The position numbers were made by a program, and so were the translations under genes. A stretch of 5,358 nucleotides of DNA from JBATBW01 sp049662565 (GTDB lineage: Bacteria; Bacillota_I; Bacilli_A; Erysipelotrichales; Erysipelotrichaceae): positions 1-5,358 of the forward strand of contig JBATBW010000099.1 in NCBI GenBank assembly GCA_049662565.1, written 5' to 3'. Each line of letters starts with the position of its first letter. Within the stretch, counting starts at the first letter, position 1. Positions 1 to 5,245 of this stretch are shown piece after piece. The notes under the pieces are model-generated. The model saw nothing but the letters and a program-made list of their open reading frames with translations. It had not been told where the DNA came from and searched no databases.

Positions 1-1
1 T

Positions 2-1006
2 AGTGATACTAATAGCGTAGGTCAAAACATTGATGGCTTATATGATAAATTCTTAAAAGACTATCGAATTGAACATGTTGTTTTTATGGATGTTCTAAAT
101 GAACAAAAGATAACTATTGATGATAAAACATATAATGTTATAGGAACAAATATGGCACCAATGATGAATAAATTAGTAGCTGGTAGAATGGCAAATGGCG
201 ATGGTTATGAAGTTGTATTAGCTGAGGCATTTGTCCAAAAGACAGGCCTATCTAATGATGAAATAATTGGTAAAGAAATAATGTTTGATGGTAAGGTTAT
301 TGATAATCAAGGTGAAAATGTAACCTATGATCCCATTAGTATTAAAGTAAAAGTAGTAGGAGTAGCGGATACTACCCAAACAACTGAAGAAGGGGGAGAA
401 ATTTTTTCATTTAACTTTGAAGATGCCCATTTCTTTAGTTATAATGCTTTAAAAGATATGCGTGCCCAAGCGGGAATGAGTATGGACGATACTCCATTTA
501 TTATTCGAACTAAAGATGCGAAAGTAATGATTGAAATTAAAGACGAACTGATGCAAAAGGGAATTGTCCCATTAGGACGTTTTCAATTAATTGAAGGTAT
601 TATTCGTTTAGACAATATGAGTGAAGAACAATCAAGTTCAGCTTATATCCTAATAGGTGTATTAGCGATATTTGCTTCTTTAGCTGTATCATTAATTACG
701 GGTTTTATGCGTAAAAATGAATATGCAATATATAAGATAAATGGTTATAGTAATTCAAAATTATGTGGCTTAATCTTCATGGAGTATATGAGTATTGCAT
801 TTAGAATATTAGTTACTTTAGGTATATTAGGCATTGCTTATAATATTTTATTGAATATTGTAATTAGCACAACTTTTGTAAATACAAAAATTGCTCTGTT
901 AGCGATAGGTTCAGTATTGTTTGTGACTTTACTTTGCGCATTTGCGACAACAATTGTAGCTTGCACTACCGATGAAATGAAGTCTTTAAAGACTGGCGAT
1001 CGTTAA
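2..1006 (+). CDS. FtsX/MacB-type ABC transporter permease, 5'-partial
   Basis: The reading frame is open from the left edge, so the gene starts outside the window and the ATG at 86 is probably internal. About 334 residues are visible. Roughly residues 1-210 are an extracytoplasmic domain of MacB core type, with the typical 'vaGRM...YEVVLAEAF' and 'IIGKEI' stretches. Three hydrophobic segments follow at about 213-235, 260-286 and 296-321. Between the first two lies the cytoplasmic coupling segment RKNEYAIYKINGYSNSKL, which matches RYREVGLMSALGYSRSQI in the next gene, so the two are paralogous FtsX-type permeases. A first membrane helix, expected before the outer domain, must lie upstream, and whether an ATPase domain precedes it cannot be seen. 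The next gene starts 14 bp after the stop, which points to co-transcription and a joint transporter. FtsX/MacB-type ABC systems move peptides, lipoproteins or drugs, or transmit force. The substrate here is unknown. Confidence 0.88.
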   Translation, partial: SDTNSVGQNIDGLYDKFLKDYRIEHVVFMDVLNEQKITIDDKTYNVIGTNMAPMMNKLVAGRMANGDGYEVVLAEAFVQKTGLSNDEIIGKEIMFDGKVIDNQGENVTYDPISIKVKVVGVADTTQTTEEGGEIFSFNFEDAHFFSYNALKDMRAQAGMSMDDTPFIIRTKDAKVMIEIKDELMQKGIVPLGRFQLIEGIIRLDNMSEEQSSSAYILIGVLAIFASLAVSLITGFMRKNEYAIYKINGYSNSKLCGLIFMEYMSIAFRILVTLGILGIAYNILLNIVISTTFVNTKIALLAIGSVLFVTLLCAFATTIVACTTDEMKSLKTGDR

Positions 1007-1020
1007 GAGAAGGAGAATAT

Positions 1021-2820
1021 ATGATAAAAATTAGTAACGTAACAAAAAAGTATGATAAAACAGTAGTATTAGAAAATCTAAGCTACGATTTTCATAATAA
1101 TGGTATTACTTGTTTATTAGGTGCATCAGGATGTGGCAAGACAACTTTATTGAATCTTCTTGCTGGTTTTGATAGTGATTATAGTGGTAATATTATGGTC
1201 AATGGAATTGATATTGGTCAATTATCGGCAAGTGAATTAGGAAAGTATCGTAAAAATAATATTGGTTTTATTTTTCAAAATTACAATTTGATTAGTGGTT
1301 ATAGTGTAATGGAGAATATTTTATTAGCCGCCCAATTAAACAATCAAAGTGAAGAAGATAATTTCAAACAGGCCTTAGATCTAATTAACAAATTAGGTAT
1401 TGGTGTTAAAGCTGATGAAAAAGTTGAAAACCTCTCTGGGGGCCAAAAACAACGCGTAGCGATAGCTCGTGCATTAATAGGGAATGCTCGTATATTATTT
1501 GCGGATGAGCCAACAGGAGCTTTAGATCGCTCTACAGCTAATGAAATTATGGAACTATTAAAAGAGTTGTCCAAAGATCATTTAATAGTTGTGATTACTC
1601 ATGATAGAAAAATATGTGACTATGCCAATGAAGTTATATCAATTATTGATAGCAAAATAGAAATTATTAAAGAAGATGTAACGCAAAAAAGTGATAAGAT
1701 TGAAAAGGTTGTCATCAAAGATCATAAACCAAATATCATTAAAAGAGCTGCTCGCAACTTTAAAAATCATTTAGGTCGTTATATTGCTGTAGCTATTGCT
1801 CTAGCTATCGGCATTTCTGCTTTTTCCTTTTCATTATCTTCACAAAATATTATTGATAGTTCGATTGAAAAATTTAAAGAAAAAAACACGTCTTTCCAAA
1901 ATGGTTTTGTAGCTTTAAAAGAAGATGGTTTAGACCCAACCCCATATTTAAAAGATGACGAACGAACACAACATATTTATTATCAATATGTAATGAAAGA
2001 TGTCGACTTAAGTATTAATGGTAAACAAGTACATTTAGATAAAAAAATACCAATTTCTATGAGTGGGGAAAATATGGTTATTGGTATAATGCCAAGATAT
2101 GGTCAAAATGAAATTGTTTTATCACCAAGTGTAGCAAAAAAGATCAATGATAATATTGAAGAGTTAGTAGGAAAAGATATTAATATTACTTTTAATAACC
2201 AAAGTATTAAAGTCAAAATTAGTGGTATTTTTAATGCGATGTATGATGATTTTATCTTAAGTTTAGATAGTGAAAACAAATTATACCAAAATATTAAAGA
2301 TCAAAAAGCATTTTCCGTCGTTTATGATGTCAAAGAGTTTACGGATGTAATGCCAGTTACATTGATGTTAAAGGACAGGGGATTCATGGCAGAAACAGCA
2401 GCTAATGAAGTGGATTCTCTACAAAAAACTTTTAATAATTTGAAGACTCTTTTTATGGTGGTGTCAATCTTTATTTTATCAATCGGTTTATTTATTAGTG
2501 TATTATTATTGTTTAAATTAATGAATGCTCGTTATCGTGAAGTAGGTTTGATGTCGGCATTAGGCTATAGTCGCAGTCAAATAAGCAGGATTTTAATTAG
2601 TGAAAACTTAATGTTATCCGCTTTAGCGGTAGTAAGTAACTTAGTAGTAATTATACTAGTAATAATAATTGGTAAGTATGGATTCAGTATTGAAGTTTTA
2701 TTAAAACCTATGCAAATTGGCATGTCAGTTATTGCCACATTTGTGGTTGTGACAACTATTAGTGGTGTAGCTAGTATCAAATTAATATGTACTCAACCAG
2801 CTACGGCTCTGAGAAAATAA
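1021..2820 (+). CDS. ABC transporter ATP-binding/permease fusion protein (MacB-like)
   Basis: This 599-residue protein joins an ATPase to a permease. The N-terminal ~220 residues are a LolD/MacB-class ATPase: Walker A GASGCGKTT (34-42), Q-loop Gln86 in FIFQN, signature LSGGQKQR (138-145), Walker B ILFADEP (158-164), D-loop ALDR (167-170) and switch His194 in VITHD. All catalytic motifs are intact. A charged linker (about 215-250) leads to membrane helix 1 (about 253-273), an outer domain (about 275-470), and helices at about 474-498, 530-551 and 566-588. This is the MacB 1+3 helix topology. The coupling segment RYREVGLMSALGYSRSQI follows helix 2. The start is set by AAGGAG at 1010-1015, 5 nt before the ATG. 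It lies 14 bp behind the other permease and is followed at once by a terminator, so it ends its operon. It probably exports or extracts a peptide, lipid-linked or drug-like substrate. The exact substrate is not readable. Confidence 0.95.
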   Translation: MIKISNVTKKYDKTVVLENLSYDFHNNGITCLLGASGCGKTTLLNLLAGFDSDYSGNIMVNGIDIGQLSASELGKYRKNNIGFIFQNYNLISGYSVMENILLAAQLNNQSEEDNFKQALDLINKLGIGVKADEKVENLSGGQKQRVAIARALIGNARILFADEPTGALDRSTANEIMELLKELSKDHLIVVITHDRKICDYANEVISIIDSKIEIIKEDVTQKSDKIEKVVIKDHKPNIIKRAARNFKNHLGRYIAVAIALAIGISAFSFSLSSQNIIDSSIEKFKEKNTSFQNGFVALKEDGLDPTPYLKDDERTQHIYYQYVMKDVDLSINGKQVHLDKKIPISMSGENMVIGIMPRYGQNEIVLSPSVAKKINDNIEELVGKDINITFNNQSIKVKISGIFNAMYDDFILSLDSENKLYQNIKDQKAFSVVYDVKEFTDVMPVTLMLKDRGFMAETAANEVDSLQKTFNNLKTLFMVVSIFILSIGLFISVLLLFKLMNARYREVGLMSALGYSRSQISRILISENLMLSALAVVSNLVVIILVIIIGKYGFSIEVLLKPMQIGMSVIATFVVVTTISGVASIKLICTQPATALRK

Positions 2821-2842
2821 AGGACTACTAAGTCCTTTTTTT
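2819..2842 (+). terminator. Rho-independent terminator of the ABC operon
   Basis: AGGACT (2821-2826) and AGTCCT (2831-2836) form a perfect 6-bp stem with an ACTA loop, followed by seven T (2836-2842). Two A-T pairs at the base extend the stem to 8 bp and run into the TAA stop of the ATPase-permease gene. The hairpin is short but has the standard form, directly after the last gene of the operon. Confidence 0.85.
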
Positions 2843-2863
2843 ACAGTAATTATGAATAAATTA

Positions 2864-2872
2864 TGTTATAAT
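2864..2872 (+). promoter_or_regulatory. Extended -10 promoter for the MgtC/SapB-family gene
   Basis: TGTTATAAT contains a perfect -10 hexamer (TATAAT, 2867-2872) with the TG of an extended -10 element at 2864-2865. No good -35 box lies at 16-18 nt. The best match, TTTACA at 2840-2845, is 21 nt away and probably does not contribute. Transcription would start near 2879, just before the SD site at about 2885-2890. The terminator upstream supports an independent transcription unit. Confidence 0.7.
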
Positions 2873-2897
2873 ATAAAAAACAAAAGGGAGTACAAAT

Positions 2898-3566
2898 ATG
2901 GAAATAGATGTTACACAAATCATCCTTAAAGGTGAGTGGTTTTTAAGAATCTTTATCGCTTGTTTATGCGGAGGAATTATTGGTTATGAAAGAAAAAGCA
3001 GAAATAAAGAGGCAGGTATTAGAACCCATGCGATTATTGCTTTAGCTTCGGCTTTGATAATGATTGTATCTAAATATGGTTTTAGTGATGTTAGAAGTTA
3101 TGATGCAGCTAGAATTGCTGCCCAAATTATTTCAGGTATTGGTTTTATTGGTGCTGGGGTTATTTTTGTAAAGCAAGGAACAATATCGGGTTTGACTACG
3201 GCAGCTGGAATGTGGGCGACTGCTGGTGTGGGTATGGCTATTGGTAGTGGCTTATATGATATGGGTATTTTCACGACTTTGTTGATATTGGGTTTACAAA
3301 TGATGTTTCATCGTGGTGTTTTTCTTAAATTGGATTATGTCAACCAAGTGATGAAATTAGAAGTGATTAAGGGTGATAATGTTGTAGATGATATAAAAAA
3401 TGAGTTTAAATTTCATAGTATCAATATTCATAATATTAATATTGATAAAATGAATTTAGAAACGATGGCTATTAATATTGAAATTTTAATGAGTAAAGAA
3501 GAAGATTTAAATTCTTTAATTACTAAGTTATCTAACAAAGATTATTTTATTAAAATGAATCGATAA
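2898..3566 (+). CDS. MgtC/SapB family membrane protein
   Basis: The 222-residue protein matches the MgtC/SapB family. The N-terminal half is hydrophobic with about five membrane segments (approximately 15-30, 44-60, 72-91, 99-115, 119-136). It carries the family blocks GYERKSRNKEAGIRTHA (29-45), the RIAAQIISGIGFIGAG block (72-87) and GTISGLTTAAGMWATAGVG (94-112). Residues from about 150 to 222 form a soluble C-terminal domain resembling the ACT-like domain of longer MgtC proteins. The start is supported by AGGGAG at 2885-2890, 7 nt before the ATG. Family members are linked to growth at low magnesium, virulence and control of membrane ATPases, and many Gram-positive copies are uncharacterised. 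They are not proven Mg2+ transporters. The gene has its own promoter and no neighbouring Mg2+-transport gene in this window. No clear terminator follows, so some read-through into the next operon is possible. Confidence 0.93.
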   Translation: MEIDVTQIILKGEWFLRIFIACLCGGIIGYERKSRNKEAGIRTHAIIALASALIMIVSKYGFSDVRSYDAARIAAQIISGIGFIGAGVIFVKQGTISGLTTAAGMWATAGVGMAIGSGLYDMGIFTTLLILGLQMMFHRGVFLKLDYVNQVMKLEVIKGDNVVDDIKNEFKFHSINIHNINIDKMNLETMAINIEILMSKEEDLNSLITKLSNKDYFIKMNR

Positions 3567-3571
3567 TATAT

Positions 3572-3587
3572 ATAGACAACCATCTAT
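3572..3587 (+). promoter_or_regulatory. Upstream palindromic operator (O1) of the arsR-type operon
   Basis: ATAGACAACCATCTAT is an imperfect palindrome (ATAGAY, 4-nt centre, ATCTAT) and is 15/16 identical to the reverse complement of the site at 3602-3617. It covers the -35 box (3573-3578). The one base that breaks its symmetry, C3577, is the C of the -35 TAGACA, suggesting a compromise between promoter and operator. It is probably bound by the ArsR-family repressor encoded just downstream (inference). Confidence 0.8.
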
Positions 3588-3601
3588 GTTTAATGTATAA
3601 T
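3573..3601 (+). promoter_or_regulatory. Sigma-A-type promoter of the arsR-permease-thioredoxin operon
   Basis: The -35 box is TAGACA (3573-3578, 5/6 match to TTGACA) and the -10 box is TATAAT (3596-3601, 6/6), with an ideal 17-nt spacer. Transcription should start near 3608. The promoter sits between two copies of the same palindrome, so repressor bound at either copy would block RNA polymerase. Confidence 0.85.
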
Positions 3602-3617
3602 ATAGATGGTTATCTAT
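3602..3617 (+). promoter_or_regulatory. Downstream palindromic operator (O2) of the arsR-type operon
   Basis: ATAGATGGTTATCTAT is a perfect 6-4-6 palindrome starting at the base after the -10 box and covering the expected transcription start. It lies exactly 30 bp from the first copy (start to start), close to three helical turns, so two repressor dimers would sit on nearly the same face of the DNA. It ends one base before the SD region of the regulator gene. Confidence 0.82.
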
Positions 3618-3624
3618 GTGAGGT
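3618..3624 (+). promoter_or_regulatory. Ribosome binding site that fixes the ArsR-family start at 3630
   Basis: GTGAGGT lies 5-6 nt before the ATG at 3630. The longer in-frame option at ATG 3606 has no SD, lies inside the operator and precedes the expected transcription start (about 3608), so it cannot be the normal start on the operon's own transcript. Confidence 0.8.
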
Positions 3625-3629
3625 CGATT

Positions 3630-3911
3630 ATGGATGAAATTCAAGTTAGTAATATATGTAAGGCGTTTAGTGATTTAAATCGAATAAAAATAATTAAAAT
3701 GTTAAGTAGTGGTGAATTGTGTGCTTGTAAGTTATTAGAACAGTTAAACATAACCCAACCAACTTTGTCTCATCATATGCAACTATTAGAAAGTTGTGAT
3801 TTAGTTAAGGTTCGCAAGGATGGGAAAAGAACATATTATGCGATTAATTGTTTGATCTTTAAACAATTTAAAGAATTTATAAATAATATTGGATGTGGTT
3901 GTATATGTTAA
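3630..3911 (+). CDS. ArsR/SmtB-family metal(loid)-responsive transcriptional repressor
   Basis: From ATG 3630 the protein has 93 residues, a normal ArsR length. It is a winged-helix protein: the recognition region LNITQPTLSHHMQLLE (39-54) is followed by the wing VKVRKDGKRTYYAI (59-72). The metal-site motif ELCACKLL (29-36) corresponds to ELCVCDL of ArsR/CadC, with Cys31 and Cys33 kept and the usual Asp replaced by Lys. The equivalent of the third E. coli ArsR cysteine (Cys37) is Leu36. Other cysteines are Cys10, Cys56, Cys74 and a C-terminal CGCIC (Cys89, 91, 93), any of which could complete a thiol site. Known relatives release DNA on binding As(III), Sb(III), Cd(II) or Pb(II). It most likely represses its own operon through the two palindromes flanking the promoter. 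Its end overlaps the start of the permease gene, suggesting translational coupling. Confidence 0.92.
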   Translation: MDEIQVSNICKAFSDLNRIKIIKMLSSGELCACKLLEQLNITQPTLSHHMQLLESCDLVKVRKDGKRTYYAINCLIFKQFKEFINNIGCGCIC

Positions 3912-4900
3912 ATTTTTTAATTGAACAAGTTTTAGGTATGAAGTGGTTACATGATTTAATTGGTGAACTACTTATTATAATTAATATTGATATTACTAGT
4001 AAATTGGGTAATAGTTTGCATTTTTTCCTTTATGATATGATTAAGATTAGTTTATTATTAAGTGTCTTAATATTTATCATATCTTATATTCAAAGTTATT
4101 TTCCGCCCGAACGTAGTAAAAAAATTATGGGTAAATTTAAAGGGATATGGGCTAATATTATTTCGGCATTATTAGGTACGGTAACTCCGTTTTGTAGTTG
4201 TTCATCGATTCCTTTATTTATTGGTTTTACTAGTAGTGGTTTACCATTAGGGGTTACATTTTCTTTTTTAATATCATCGCCAATGGTAGATTTAGGGAGT
4301 TTAGTCTTATTGATGAGTATATTTGGTTTAAAAGTGGCGGTTGTTTATGTGGTAGTTGGTTTAATAATTGCGGTTATTGGTGGCGCAATTATAGAAAAGT
4401 GTCATTTAGAACGCTATGTCGAAGATTTTATTTTACAAACTAAATTTGTAGATAGTGATTTGCCACAACTATCGATTAATGATCGATTAAATTATAGTAA
4501 AGAACAAGTTGGGAATACTTTTAGAAAAGTTTTCCCTTATATTTTAATAGGGGTAAGTATTGGAGCGATTATTCATAATTGGATACCACAAAGCTTTATA
4601 GAATCATTACTAGGTAATAATAATCCTTTTGGCGTAATTCTAGCAGTGTTAGTTGGTATACCGATGTATGGCGATATCTTTGGAGTTATTCCTATTGCTC
4701 AAGCATTATTAGCGAAAGGAGCACAGTTAGGGACAGTATTAAGTTTTATGATGGCAGTTACGACTTTAAGCTTGCCTTCGATGATTATGTTAAGGAAAGC
4801 AATTAAACCAAAATTGTTAGGTATATTTATCTTAATTTGTACGATTGGTATTATTATTATTGGTTATTTGTTTAATATTTTTCAATATTTATTTATTTAA
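3905..4900 (+). CDS. Predicted permease, ArsP_1/DUF318 family (putative metalloid or organoarsenical exporter)
   Basis: The chosen start gives 331 residues; an in-frame ATG at 3893 would add four. Neither has a strong SD. The 3905 start overlaps the regulator's stop by 7 nt, which suits coupled translation. The protein is very hydrophobic, with about eight membrane segments and a polar loop near 165-205. The family block GTVTPFCSCSSIP (91-103) has Cys97 and Cys99, followed by GLPLGVTFSFLISSP (112-126). The second half repeats this plan (GIPMYGDIFG, 251-260, then GAQLGTVLSFMM, 272-283) without cysteines, so the protein has an internal duplication. Characterised relatives include Campylobacter ArsP, which exports trivalent organoarsenicals. 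Many members, such as YraQ-like proteins, have no known substrate. Position after an ArsR sensor and before a thioredoxin-like protein supports a thiol-reactive metalloid or metal as substrate, but this is inference. Confidence 0.87.
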   Translation: MLNFLIEQVLGMKWLHDLIGELLIIINIDITSKLGNSLHFFLYDMIKISLLLSVLIFIISYIQSYFPPERSKKIMGKFKGIWANIISALLGTVTPFCSCSSIPLFIGFTSSGLPLGVTFSFLISSPMVDLGSLVLLMSIFGLKVAVVYVVVGLIIAVIGGAIIEKCHLERYVEDFILQTKFVDSDLPQLSINDRLNYSKEQVGNTFRKVFPYILIGVSIGAIIHNWIPQSFIESLLGNNNPFGVILAVLVGIPMYGDIFGVIPIAQALLAKGAQLGTVLSFMMAVTTLSLPSMIMLRKAIKPKLLGIFILICTIGIIIIGYLFNIFQYLFI

Positions 4901-4911
4901 CAGGAGGACGT

Positions 4912-5193
4912 ATGAAAATATTCAATAACAAAGAAGTAAAAAGTGAAAAAGAATGCGATGTAAAGATATTAGGCGGTGGCTGCGCAAAGTGTAATCAATT
5001 AGAAGCTAATACAATAATTGCGTTAAAAGAATTGGGTTTAATTAGTGAAGTTCAACATATTAAAGATTATGCTCAAATCGCAAGCTATGGCGTAATGAGT
5101 ACACCAGCGATTGTATATAAGAATCAAGTTATTAGTTATGGTAAAGTATTAAGTAGTGAAGAAATTGTGAAGTTACTGAAAGCTATAGTCTAA
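4912..5193 (+). CDS. Small thioredoxin-fold protein (Thioredoxin_3 / redox-active disulfide type)
   Basis: This 93-residue protein has a thioredoxin/glutaredoxin-like core. Strand VKILGGG (17-23) leads to the active site CAKC (Cys24, Cys27), and STPAIV (63-68) supplies the cis-proline (Pro65) that faces the active site. IASYGVMS just before it is typical of the MTH895/TM0996 group of small redox proteins. The first ~15 residues are charged and Lys-rich with no signal peptide, so it should act in the cytoplasm. A further Cys15 lies just before the first strand. The start is firm: a perfect AGGAGG at 4902-4907, 4 nt before the ATG and 11 bp after the permease stop. As the third gene of the operon it probably reduces or hands on a thiol-bound substrate, or keeps cysteines of the regulator or permease reduced. 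That role is inferred from context only. Confidence 0.88.
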   Translation: MKIFNNKEVKSEKECDVKILGGGCAKCNQLEANTIIALKELGLISEVQHIKDYAQIASYGVMSTPAIVYKNQVISYGKVLSSEEIVKLLKAIV

Positions 5194-5207
5194 CTATAGT
5201 TTTTTTT
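5179..5207 (+). terminator. Rho-independent terminator of the arsR-type operon, overlapping the last codons
   Basis: CTATAG (5183-5188) pairs with CTATAG (5194-5199). A G-U pair and A-T pairs at the base lengthen the stem to about 10 bp, and eight T follow (5200-5207). The TAA stop of the thioredoxin-like gene (5191-5193) lies in the loop region, so the 5' arm is coding sequence. The stem is AT-rich, but the long T-run makes the call good. Confidence 0.8.
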
Positions 5208-5220
5208 ATTTTAAATGAGT

Positions 5221-5226
5221 TATAAT
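5221..5226 (+). promoter_or_regulatory. Possible -10 box for the downstream kinase gene
   Basis: A perfect TATAAT follows the terminator and precedes the SD (GAGGT, 5235-5239) of the next gene. No recognisable -35 box is found at 16-18 nt, where the sequence is the terminator's T-run. Transcription would begin near 5233 and give a leader of only about 13 nt, so the assignment is tentative. Confidence 0.45.
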
Positions 5227-5245
5227 AAAAGAGTGAGGTACATAT

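Noticed and set aside
86..88. ATG at 86 as the true start of the first permease
   Set aside because: The frame is open to the window edge, no SD precedes the ATG, and a first membrane helix expected for the family would be missing.
1344..1574. Open frame of 76 codons on the - strand
   Set aside because: It is antisense to the signature and Walker B region of the ATPase, has no SD and encodes no recognisable domain. It is a shadow of the real gene.
2577..2780. Open frame of 67 codons on the - strand rich in Ile/Thr
   Set aside because: It is antisense to the last membrane helices of the ATPase-permease. Its hydrophobic look reflects the AT-rich opposite strand, and no SD or promoter supports it.
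2840..2845. TTTACA as a -35 box for the MgtC-family gene
   Set aside because: It is 21 nt from the TATAAT, too far for a normal sigma-A promoter. The extended -10 element explains the promoter better.
2843..2897. A riboswitch or Mg2+-sensing leader before the MgtC-family gene
   Set aside because: The expected leader from about 2879 to the ATG at 2898 is only about 19 nt, too short for a structured sensor.
3572..3617. Intrinsic terminator for the MgtC-family gene
   Set aside because: The inverted repeat could form a hairpin, but it is not followed by a T-run. It contains a well-formed promoter in its centre, so an operator role fits better.
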